Source: Monosporascus cannonballus | Taxonomy: Eukaryota; Ascomycota; Sordariomycetes; Xylariales | Assembly: GCA_004154925.1 (NCBI GenBank) | Contig: QJNS01000260.1 | Location: forward strand, 1-64,000 | Direction of reading: 5' to 3' | DNA length: 64,000 nt | In this document: piece by piece, positions 48,618 through 60,200 of the stretch | Layout: every line of letters starts with the position of its first letter | Position numbering within the stretch: position 1 is the first letter of the stretch | Program-made: the position numbers and the translations under genes | Notes under the pieces: generated by a model | Database searches by the model: none | The model's input: only the letters and a program-made list of their open reading frames with translations | What the model was told of the DNA's origin: nothing

Positions 48618-48949
48618 GTGTATTACGGATCTTGCGAGACTAACACAAAATATACCACCGTCTAGCCCCGATGCCTACCAAACAGAATTTCTTCTAGAGT
48701 ATTTGTATATGCTCTACGGTGATCTGCTGGTCAGTTTTCGTGAATATCCTTGCACATTTCAGTGTTTTCCACTGGCGGACTCTATCCGCCTTTCAACGCA
48801 GGGCAGCCTAGATATCATAAGCGTCTGGAACGGCATTTGACCCTACGATATCCCCTTGAAGGCCACAGGGCGCTAGTCGCAACAATTTTTTAGCGGGTCA
48901 ATTCGCCGAGAACAGCAATTAGGCCCACTAAAGCTCCATTAAGTTGCGC
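48618..48949. other. F-box gene 3' flank, last normal-composition stretch
   Basis: No gene seen. A short frame at 48580-48840 overlaps the F-box end and has no features. Composition becomes AT-rich from about 48,950. Confidence 0.5.
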
Positions 48950-50399
48950 TACTTCACAGAAACGCGGGTGCGAAAGTGCTTTAAGTATTAACGTTAACGA
49001 TATTATTATCTTTTTCTTCCACTTAACACCTCGTTGTTAGTTAATTTTCTAAGGCAAAATGGGACGAAAACGGAAGGCTGCAAACGTTAAAATAAAATCA
49101 TAAATTCCTGCCGTATAACTGAATTCTAATGCGTATAAAAAGAATCTTATAAATAAAGCTATTTTTCGCTTTAACGCGTTTTCAAATCCGTTAATCGGGA
49201 TTTCCTTTAAGCTATTAATTATCGATAAACGCGAAATTAAGATAAAAGCGTTATTATTTATTTTATTAAAGTTATTTTTTATCTTTATATTACTTTAGCT
49301 AGTTAAAAAATAGATATAATAAACAAATAACTACAAGCTTAAATTAGAAAAGAAAAAACCAGGTTTTCGAAAGTATTTATAATACGATACGTATATTAAC
49401 AAATTGTGTCTCTTTTTCTTACCCTTATTTATATGTATAATTATAAGAAATTTTCGGTCGATTATTACTGGCTCGATTTAAACCTTTTTCTGTATTACTT
49501 AATTATTATTATTTTTCGTAATTAATAGTGGGCCATATATCGCCGGTTTCGAATCTGGGATTAAAAGCGTTAACTTAAATTACTTTTCGAACGCTAAAAT
49601 AAATAGGCTAAATAAATATAAACGAAAATATATAAGTTTTATATGCTAAAGTTTAATATTAATATAAATAAATATATCGTAAAATATAACGGTAGGCCAT
49701 TTTCAATATTACGATCTCGAATAAAGTCGAAAATACGAGCTTTAAGGTTTAAGTTTTAGTTTATCGTAAGTTACTTATAGTATAAACGGGCTATTATTTA
49801 AGTAAAGGCAGAGGTTCTGTTAGCGTTTTACAAATAAAAATCAGAAAAATCGATAGGAAAAATTATAATTTATTATATTTAACTTAGTATATAGTTATTT
49901 ATTTCGTAAATAATATTAAAAATATTTATAATATTTCGTATTATATATTTATTAATAACCTTTTCTTTCGCTATAAATATTTTTGCTATTATACGAAAAA
50001 GGTTTAGTAATAATAGATATAGCTTAAAAAAGTCCGAAATAACGAATTAATTCGTTAATTTATTTTTAAAATATTAAAGATATTATTTTGTTTTTTAATT
50101 AAACGATAAAATTTTTAACGCCTAATAATAGGATATATTAAATTACTTAAGCTGACAATTTTATCGGTTTATTTTTTAATATTAAATAGAAAATAATAAA
50201 AAGGGTTCTATAAATTCGGAAAAAGTTTAAAATAAAAAATAAATATAAAATTATTACTCGTAACTTTTTTTTCGAAAATAAAGCGGGAAAAACAGTTATA
50301 ATATTTCGATTTACTTATAAATATAACTTTAATATAAACGGCGTTAATTTCGGTAATTAACGGAGGTTTAACTCTAAATAAGATTATAGATTTTGACGT
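48950..50399. repeat. RIP-like AT-rich degraded DNA, left part
   Basis: GC content falls abruptly to a very low level. CpG (as TCGA, ACGT, GCGT) remains common while CpA and TpG are scarce and TpA is very frequent, which is the signature of RIP on CpA sites. No intact frame exists; 50208-50480 (minus) is a chance frame. The original sequence is not identifiable by eye. Confidence 0.85.
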
Positions 50400-50406
50400 A
50401 ACATAA

Positions 50407-50760
50407 TGTAACGAACCTGTCATACATCTACCTGGAGATATGAGCAGTATCCGAAATGGGTCTTGATTTGCAGGTAACAATAGAGCGAGGAATGATTTAG
50501 TGGTCTGTTCGTTAAAGAGATTTAAAGACTTTTTCCACAGTAAAGAACGGCTGCCTCTGGCTGTAGGCTTAGATTGATAGCTAAGGAGCGAAAACTAAGT
50601 AGGTAGCTATCTACATAAGAGACCGATTCATTATATATCCCAATTCCTCAAAGTGAGTGTGTCGTGAATCTATGTGATCTATGTGATCTGATCAATCCAT
50701 CAGATCACTTAGATCACATCGACTAGGCCAAGAACTCCCATCCGGAGTTTAGCCGTGACA
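50407..50760 (-). mobile_element. LTR-like unit, about 354 bp, in a normal-composition island
   Basis: On the minus strand the unit starts TGTCACGGCTAAAC and ends GGTTCGTTACA, that is TGT(C)ACG...CG(T)TACA, the short imperfect terminal inverted repeat typical of fungal LTRs. It includes a TATA-like GGGATATATAATG motif on the same strand. The 5-bp flanks (CATAA and GGCCC on the plus strand) do not match, so it is not a clean solo LTR and may be one end of a larger element or a product of nesting. Unlike its surroundings it is not heavily mutated. Confidence 0.5.
50672..50719. repeat. inverted repeat, 21-bp arms, 6-base loop
   Basis: Arms 50672-50692 (ATGTGATCTATGTGATCTGA plus T) and 50699-50719 are reverse complements with one mismatch, separated by CAATCC. 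Each arm itself holds TGATCT repeats. It lies within the LTR-like unit. Confidence 0.9.
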
Positions 50761-50805
50761 GGCCCACGCTAAGCCTCAAAAGTTGGCCTCCTCGAGACAG
50801 AAACT

Positions 50806-50905
50806 GTCAGATATAGGGGACATCAGTTGTGTTGTTATATTCAGTTAAGTTATAGGTGCTTTCGTACGCGTACAACTTTAAGTAGCTTAGCTACGAAACA
50901 TATAT
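50806..50905. repeat. left copy of a 100-bp direct repeat (little mutated)
   Basis: Aligns without gaps to 56107-56206. It contains CTTTCGTACGCGTACAACTT. By hand count 77 of 100 positions are identical and 19 differ as C or G here against T or A in the right copy. Similarity fades left of the block but some positions continue to fit back to about 50,785. Confidence 0.85.
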
Positions 50906-50911
50906 GAGCCG

Positions 50912-53900
50912 ATTAGTATAGGACTTTTCCGTATATGGAGAGCGCTCCGTACCCCCAGCTAGCTAATATACACCCTTAACGCCTTAAAGCATTTACGGCG
51001 TTAATCATTATATTTTATTATGTTCTAAAGTTACAATTATTTAATTTATTTTTTCTTTAGCAATTAAATCCTTTTAATTAATTAATTCTTTATTTAAAAT
51101 AACGTTTAAAGCTTTTTTTATTAGTTTAAAGCTTTTATAATATGTATTAATCTTAATTACTTTTTAAAATACTTAAAGATTTTTTATAATAAAGTTTTAA
51201 TTAATTTATTAGCCAGCATATTATTTATAAGCGTATAATTTGTTTTTATTAAATTTTTAAATTGTTTTTCGTAATTAATAATTATATATATTTATATACC
51301 GTAATTTTATTTTTAAAAGGGTAACGTCGGCGTTAACTAATTGTATAATCTATTAATTATCGTACTACATATTTAATAATGCCATACCTAGGCCGATTCC
51401 TAATTTTTCGATTAATTGAAAATAAAAAAAGTTTTTTTTATAATTTATATTAAAAATAATAATTTTATTTTGATTATAAAAGTAATTATTATATCTTGGT
51501 TATTTGTCCATTACCTTATTATTTTGCCGAATAATTTCATAACGCAAATTTAAAAACGTTTTCGATCAACTGTATTATTTGTAAAAAAAATATCGCTTTA
51601 AATATTTATCAAATTTTTATTTTCGAATTATAACGTTAACGTTATAATATTAAATATATATAGTATAACTCGATTAACAGCTTATAATATATGTTACTAT
51701 AGTTTAAATTAAATTGAGCAAATCAAAATATCCCAAAAAATATATTTAATCGCATATTAATTATAACCTATAAAATAAAGCTAATTCTTTTTTAAATATA
51801 TGCTAATTAAGTTTAAATACGTTAAATTAAAATTCGACAATAGCTCGACGTTTGTTATAAGCGTTTTCAAAAAACTATTTAAATTTTTAAGAAATTAAAT
51901 TAATTATTTTATTTATAAAATTAGACTAAAATAATTAAATTCTTTTGTTAAATTTGTTTTTAATTATTTCGATCTTTAAAAAACCATTATAAGTCCTTAT
52001 TTCTTATAAAGATATATCGTTTTCGGATATATTAAATTAATTAATTAACGAAATCTTAATTTTTCTTACTATACGCGGCAATAATATTATTTACAAAAAA
52101 GAGAAAATATCTTTTAAGGCATAGAATAACAAGGTTTATAAAAAACAAAGCTTAATTTCAAATTCTTTAATATGCTGGTAAATTCTTTTTGTTAAAGCAA
52201 AAATAATTTCTTTAATCTATATAATATTTTTCTAATTAAAAATGGCTTCTTATATTATAGGCGTTATAAAAGTATCTTTATATATATTTTATAAGATAAC
52301 GTTATATTAACGAAAACGTTTACAGTATTATATTATTTCAGTTTTAAGTTAAATTTAACCGCAATAATAATCAAGATTTAAAATAACTTCTTAGCGAATA
52401 TAAATATATATATCGCTATAAACGGTTTTAAACTATTAATTACCTTATATAATAAAATAGGCCTTGTATTTTTTATAGCCAATTATATTTATGAAATTTA
52501 TAAACTTAGATTTATATATATTTTAAAACCTATATCTTTTTAACTAAAAATTAATTGATAATTTCTCAGGATTATATTTTCTTACAACTTTATAAATAAA
52601 CTTTTTCGATTTTACGAAATATATTTTTTAACGGGTATATATTTAGTTTTTTATAACTTCGCGACAATAACGGTAAATTACGCGTATATACCCGATTTTA
52701 CGACCTAATTATCTTTTTATATATTTTAATAACTAAGTTTTTCCGATTAAGATAACGCGTATTTCGAGTAATTATTTTTCTTAAACTTCTGTAATTTATC
52801 GATCGGTTATCGTTCGTACTGATAAAGAAAACTAAACGTCTTATATTAAATACGGTTTCCTATACTCTATATTCGTTTTAAATAATACCTGTTCGATACG
52901 AAATATACCGAGAGCTTACGTTTACGACTTGTAAAAAGCCTTCGTTTTTACTGTCATTATAAGTTAAATAATATAACAGAAAATTAAGGTTACTTTTATT
53001 TTTTTCGTCGACATAATAATCGTAATAGTTATTAAGGTAAACACTAGCGGCAGTAATAGTTTAAGGGACGGAAATAATTTAAATACAACGATCGTATAAA
53101 AATAAATAATTTTTTATAAACAAATTTATTTTTCTCGATTCCGTACGTTTTTTACATTAGTATCTTTTTAAAATTATTTTTTTGTTTAACTAGTAATTAA
53201 ATTATTCTATTTAGATTTTCGTTTTTTTATATATTCAAAAAGTAATTATTCGCTTAATTAAATATTTTTACTTATCGAAATAACTTTTATAATTTATTTT
53301 TTGTTACGTATAAAAAGTTATTTTTTAAAATTTTTAATATTATTTAAAAAGGTAATTTGTTGTTAAATTATACGTTTCGAGTAATAATAATCTTATTAAT
53401 TAACGGATTTCAAATTTCGTAAATATTCGTAAATCGATAATCGATAAAATAACTTATTTATATTATAGGCTTTAACTTTTAAAATTTTGGGTTTTTTTAT
53501 AACGATAATTATTATAACGTAAATTATATAGCTATATACTTATAAGTAAGTTTGTTAAAACTTTCGATTAAATATTATTATATTATTTTTATATGTTAAA
53601 TAAATATAATAAATCTCGTATAAGCTTTGCTAAAAAAGTACGTATGTAAAGGTACGATTATATAGATATATTGCCGTTTTAAAAATATATACGATTAAAA
53701 ACGAAAATAACTTAATGCTATTTCGTATCGTAATTATTTTCTTCTTAATTATACCCCTTAAACGCTTTGTATTTCTATTTTAAATCTAAGTATATAATAT
53801 TAAAGGTTTAAGTTTAATATTAAAAAAGACGACTAGGACATATCTTTAAGCTGGTAATTTTTTAAGATTTCGTTATTGCATTCGAATACCTATAACAATA

Positions 53901-56106
53901 CTTTATTTTAGTTTTTTTTAAATTTTTTATAAAAAATATCGAAACGTTATAATGAATATATTTTATTTTTAATTCTTAAGATAAATATTTTAAATAAAAT
54001 CTAAATATTGATTAGTTGTAAATATAATATATTTATATTCTTTAAAGTTTTTTTCGAAATCTGTAAAATCGATAGCGATTTTTTGTCCTAATCGAGAAAT
54101 TTCTTTCTTAAAAGTACGGCGTATTTATCTTTTAGCTTTCGTCTAGCTACATATTTGATATTCGATTATTATAAGGCCTTTTAAGCGGACTTTTTTCGTA
54201 TGAAATTGCAACTATACGATTATTTCGAGTCCTAAATATCTTAATTTTAAATACTATATTATACCGTTATTAATTTATAATAATCTTATTTTTTACGAAT
54301 TAACGTTTCTTTTATAAGTTATTAAAGCTGTATAAGTAATTATTACGCTAATATTTTCGATAATAAATTAATTAAATTTATTTATTAATGTAATACCTAT
54401 TTAATTATATTTATTTTAAATAAAATCATTGGTTTTTCGATTATCTTATTAATAGCTCTTTTTTCGAAACTATCAAAAAGATATTAAATTATATACGAAA
54501 TTTTCGCAATATGTTACGTTATATAAACGTAACGTTTTCGTACTATTAAGGTTTCGAAATACTATATTAATCTTTTTATATTCTTTAATTAAAACAAAAT
54601 TATTATTTACATATATTTCGTTATTTTGAACAATTAATTTGAAATTTAAAAACTTATTAATAAGATTAAAAATATATATCGTTAATTTTAAGTCCAAAAT
54701 AAATAAATTCTTTAAAAAGATAAAACAAAGCATTTATAGCATTACGTTAACTATTAATTAAAAAGTACGCCAGAATTTGTTTTACTTTTTTTTTAAGAAT
54801 TAATTTGTTTATATAAATATTTTTTTATAGTTCGCGATAAACTGTCGATCTTTTTTAAAAAAATTAATTAACAGTAATTCAACTTTAAACGTATGCTTTT
54901 ATTTTATCGTTATAACGGAAACCTATTACGGCTGTATTAAGCGATATATATTAAAATTAAAATAATATATAATAAGCACTTAAATAAATTTTATAACGAA
55001 TATTTTATATATTCGATTTTTATCGTTTTCGTTTATTAATGTTTCGATTTATATAATAATTTTACGATTATCTTATTTTGCCTTACGTCTCGAGGTTTTT
55101 TTTTGATAATTAAAAATTAATAAATTTGACATTTTCCTAATTAGGATTATTCTGATTAAGAACATCCGTAACGGCCGCCTAGAACGTCGGAAACGTTATT
55201 TTGATATTTCGTAATATAAATATAAGATGGGCCATAGCCTAATAATTTAAAAAATTAATTGTCGCTTTTTAGAAATTAATTATACCGTTATCGATTTCGG
55301 CCTTTTTTATTATCTAAAAGGTGGTAATATATATCCTAATTATAAGGGCCAATATTATAGAGAAGTTGTTAACTTATATAATCGTCGTTTTCGTTTTTAA
55401 AATATAATATTATTATCTTAAAATTATAATTTTTTATTATTTTACGATTTATTCGTTTACCTTTTTACTAAATTTCGAAATTTATTTTAAAATTTCGCAA
55501 TATTTTCGTTAAATACAAATTAAGAACTTGCTGCCGTATATTTTGCTTAATTCGGCTAATTTAGCGTATTATTTTTGTAAGTTTTTTTTAAAAAGAAATT
55601 TTATTGCGTTAAATCGTTAACGCTTTTGCAGAAAATATTGTATTTTCGATTTTTAAAAATATATACCGTAAAATTCTAATTGTAAGTTTGTTTACTTTCG
55701 GTTATTATTTTAAAGGTATTTATTAGGTGTCTCGTAAGATCAATTTTTTCGGTAATTTTCCCGGACAATAAAAACGATAATAGGGTATTAAATTACGCCG
55801 TATAGCGAATTCGTTTTTTAAGATAAAAGGTTATATCGAATTTTATTAATTTAATAAGTTACGAAAGTAATTAATCGAAATCGATAAAATTCTAAATATT
55901 AAGCGCTTATATTTTAAATTAAAATTCGCTTTTAAAGCGATCTTAATTTTAGGTTCTTTATAAATAATTAAAGACATTGACTATATGGTTATTATTATTA
56001 TTATTAAAGTATACAAAAAAATTAATATTAATATATAACTGATATTGTCTTAGTAATAACTGATTAATAAATATATATGCGAATTAAGTAAATAAAACTT
56101 TAAATT
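50912..56106 (-). mobile_element. RIP-degraded Copia-type LTR retrotransposon interior (probable)
   Basis: About 5.2 kb of AT-rich DNA bounded by the direct-repeat pair, a size that suits a Copia element. The frame at 54473-54733 (minus) retains a stretch resembling the Copia Gag-pre-integrase region. Its position, about 1.5-1.7 kb from the right repeat, fits Gag/protease before and integrase/reverse transcriptase after it, on the minus strand. No other domain is readable because of the many stops created by mutation. Confidence 0.5.
54473..54733 (-). pseudogene. Copia polyprotein remnant (protease/Gag-pre-integrase region)
   Basis: 86 residues. The middle and end (IYVNNNFVLIKEYKKINIVF and STKTLRLYNVTYCENFVYNL followed by ISF) match the spacing of the Copia region after the protease, where a pattern of the type 'I-G-x-G-x-V ... 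L-x-N-V-x-Y ... N-L-I-S' is usual. This is the only recognisable coding trace in the AT-rich block. Stops in all frames on both sides show that the element is dead. Confidence 0.5.
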
Positions 56107-56206
56107 ATTAAATATAAAAGATATTAATTATATTATTGGATTTAATTAAGTTATAGGTATTTTCGTACGCGTACAACTTTAAATAGCTTAATCACGGAAC
56201 ATATAT
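56107..56206. repeat. right copy of the 100-bp direct repeat (RIP-mutated)
   Basis: Counterpart of 50806-50905, 5301 bases away, keeping the GTACGCGTAC core. Compared with the left copy it shows 19 C-to-T or G-to-A changes, three transitions in the other direction and one transversion. Immediately to its right the base composition is normal for about 75 bases. Confidence 0.85.
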
Positions 56207-56227
56207 ATTGCCTCATCGTGATCAGGA

Positions 56228-56380
56228 CCCCATTTTGGAGGTTGTGGCTGCGCCTGCGGCGCAGCAGCCGTAGCCATAACTATAGCTTTTATTCAAGAAA
56301 TACTTATTAAAGGTCTAATATATCAGCTAAACTTCTTTAAAAATAATACTTATAAAAATAATAAAACCTCCAAAATAAGG
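56228..56380. mobile_element. small inverted-repeat element, about 153 bp
   Basis: CCCCATTTTGGAGG at 56228-56241 is repeated in inverted form at 56367-56380, where it reads CCTCCAAAATAAGG; the two arms differ only by C-to-T type changes at two positions. The left third is GC-rich and includes a perfect hairpin (GCTGCGCC-TGC-GGCGCAGC, 56247-56265), while the rest is AT-rich. It could be a MITE or a remnant of a TIR transposon end. There is no coding capacity and no clear target-site duplication. Confidence 0.45.
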
Positions 56381-57101
56381 CCTAATGGCAAATTGTAATT
56401 TTTTTGTTCTATTTAATACGTTTTTATACAAATTCGCAAAAATTATTAATATTAATTTTAATAATATATATTAATTACGAAACTCCCAGTAATTTAATTT
56501 ATATAATTTAAAACAAAATTAAATATTTAATTTTTTAATATAATAAAAATTTTAATTAATATAAAATCAAAATTATTATAATAAAAAAATAACTTAAAAT
56601 CTCAATTAATATATGTTATAACTTTTTATCCTTTTTAGGCTAATACGATAATAATATAATTTTATAAGTTAAAATAATAATATATAAAATTTAAAATTAT
56701 TTATAATAAACCCCGAAATATATTTTTTTTAATTAATTAAATACGGGTAATATATTTAAAAATTTGAAATAAATATTTTATATTTTCGAATATTTAATTT
56801 TCCAAAGCGAAATATTTATCTTTATTTAATACCTTTATCGGTTTTTTGCCGATATAAACGTAATTAATCTATATGCCAATATTATATATACGGCCGATAA
56901 CCTTATAGAAATTTTGTATTATTGGTTTATTCGCTTTATATTAGGCGTTACGTTTAATGGATAAGGCCGTATTTTACGAAAAAAATAAGTTAATATAATA
57001 TATAATTTAATTTTTAAAAAACTTAATATTTTTTTATTATTAATATAAATTTTAAAAAATATTTAATTATTTAAGTTTTTTTATTAATAATTAACTTAAT
57101 T

Positions 57102-57250
57102 ATTAATTAAATTATATTATTAATTAAATTATATTATTAATTAAATTATATTATTAAATAAATTATATTATTAATTAAATTATATTATTAATTAAATTAT
57201 ATTATTAATTAAATTATATTATTAATTAAATTATATTATTAATTAAATTA
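57102..57250. repeat. 17-bp tandem array, about 9 copies
   Basis: Unit ATTAATTAAATTATATT. Copies are nearly identical, with one variant unit (ATTAAATAAATTATATT). It contains only A and T, so RIP could not alter it further. Confidence 0.95.
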
Positions 57251-60200
57251 ATAAAAATATAACAAATTTTTATATTAATAATTTTATATTTTACGTTTGT
57301 TTTAATATTTGTAAATACGAAAAAATTTAATTTAAAAGTATTCGACCATATAGTTATTAAATAATATAATTATAATATTTTTAATTTTAAATAAATATCG
57401 AATAATTAATTTTAAATTGTTATATTAAATTTTGTTTTCGAATGATAATATAGCTTAATTATTATTAACGAAATATATTTATTATTAAAAATAATTCCCG
57501 GCTTAAATATATTAATATTTATAATTTACGTTTTATTTTTTATTTATATATAATAATTTACGTATATAATAATTATTAATAATATTAAAAAAATTGCGAA
57601 ATATAACGGTTTTTGTCAAATCGGCGGCCTAATTAAATATAGTTATAAAACGAAAATCCGGCATTTTAATATTAATCGTTTCGAAATCGATATTTTTATT
57701 TTCTTTATATTTAAAAGTTAATATTCAAATTAAAAATATTTAAATTTTTTAATAATTAATATATCCGGGTTAATAAATAATTTTTTTAAAATTTAGTTTA
57801 ATAATTTATGTTTTATTATTAAAATTATTATTTATGTTAATAATAAGGCGAAAATTATAAATACTTATAATTATCTAATTAAAATTATAGTAAACCGAAA
57901 GTATTTATTAAAAATTATTAAAAAAGTTATTAAGTTTTATAATTCCGAAATACCTTATAAAAATTAAATTTGCATATATAATAATTTAAAGTAATCGGAT
58001 AATTTTATTTATATCGTTATATTTATTATTATTATTTAATTAAATATAAATATTTTAAATATTAATTAAATAATACAATAAGATATATTATAAAGTTTTT
58101 CGATTAAGGATTTATAATAACAATTCGGTCGAATAATTCGTAATTATAAGTAATTAAATATAATTAGTTATAAATAAACTATATTATTTATATTTTATTA
58201 AATATTTAATAAGTATAAAATTAAGTTATTTATTTTAAAAAAGGCGAAAATAACAAAAATAATTTAGGCTTAGTAAATTAAAAATTATGTTATTTATAAA
58301 AACGTAAAAGTTATAATAAAAAGCAATATGGCGGATTTGGATAATAAAGAAAATAATACGTAATTTATCGCAAATAATCTCGATTAAAACGAAATAATTA
58401 TTAAATTTTAAATTTAATTTTCGGCGAGCTAAAATATTATTTATAAATTTTTAAAATAAAGTAATTTGAATTGGTAATATTGGATAAAGATAAGGCCTTA
58501 ATAATATATATTATTTAATAATAAATATTATTTAATAATAAATATATATATATATAATTATTTTAATATATTTAAAAAAAATTATAATGTTAAAAAAATT
58601 ATAATAACTTAATTTTAATTAGACCTTATTGCAATATATATACGTTTAACTTTTTTTTATATACTTAAATTTTTAAATTCGAAAATATTTACGTAAAAAT
58701 AACCAAACGCCGGTTTAATAAAGGCGGTTATTTAAAAAATAATAAAGTTTTGGTATAAATAATAAATAAATGAATTATTTTTTATATAGTTATTTCCGTT
58801 TAACGGTAAAAAAATAAAATAGATATTTATTTTTATTAAATTTAAACGGTTTTTATTTAATAAATTTTTAAATAAATTAAATAAAGTTAAAAAATTATAT
58901 TTAATTAAAATATAATCAAATTAATTAAAATGATTTCCAATTTTAATAAATAATAATATTAGAATATTTTAAAAAATTACTTATTTTTTACGTTATATAT
59001 AATATACGAAAAAGTTATATTTTTAATTTTCTAAAAAACATAAATAATTTTTTGTAAATAATAATATTTATTTAATCGGAAATAACGGCGTTATATTTTT
59101 ATGCCGCAAATCGATCTATATAAATTACAAATTATTATTATGTTATAAATTTAATAAATATCCAAAAAAATTATAAGGTTACCTTAAATTACGCCCCGTT
59201 CTAATTAAAGTATACCGTATACGGTTATTCGGTTTAAATTAGTAATTAACGGATTAACGGTAATCCTAATAATTTAAATATTAAACCGATATATAATTTA
59301 TACGTTTTTATAATTTAAAATTATAATTTCGATTATAATAATGTTTATATTTATATACGTAATTCGTAATATATTAAATAATTTTAATTAAAAATTTATT
59401 TTAATTTTTTTATTTATAATATTAATATAAAATTTATCGTTTTTAAATATTTTTAATTTTTTAATTTTATTTTCGTTACCGTACTTATATTTATATAATT
59501 TATTTATTTTTATATCGTTACCGGAATTGCCGGTATTGCTAAAACGTAATAATCCGTAATTTAACGTTATAAATAATATATCGGGGAAAAAATCGAAATA
59601 ATAATTTTTATTAAAATTAAGGAATTATACGTTATAAATAAACGGTATTTATTAAATAATAATATTAATAATAAATTAAAAAATAATTACGATATTAAGT
59701 TAAAAATAAAAAATAAAATTTTATTAATTTTAATTAAGGCTAATAACAAAAAATATATACGGTTTCGGCATAATATTGTAATTGTAAAATACGATAATTA
59801 TAAATATTTATATAATATTAATTAAAATTATTAATATATTATTTATTTAATAAATTTATTATTTTTAATATTTTTTAATTTAATAAGTTTTATACGAAAT
59901 ATTAATTTATCTTAATCCGGATTAATTATATGTTATAACAAATATATAATAAAATTTTTTAATTAAAAAAATTTACGAAATTTTATATTATACGATTTAA
60001 ATTATACTTTATTATAGTTATTAACAAATTATCTTTTTAATTTATAACTTTTAATTTACGACGCAAAATTAAAGTTTTTTAAATTTTATTTTCTAGTTTC
60101 TTTTCTTAAGTTCGTTATATTAATTTTTAAAATATTTTTATTTTTAACCCTTAAAGTATTTTAACATAAATTAAATAATTAAAATAAAAATTCGATTATA

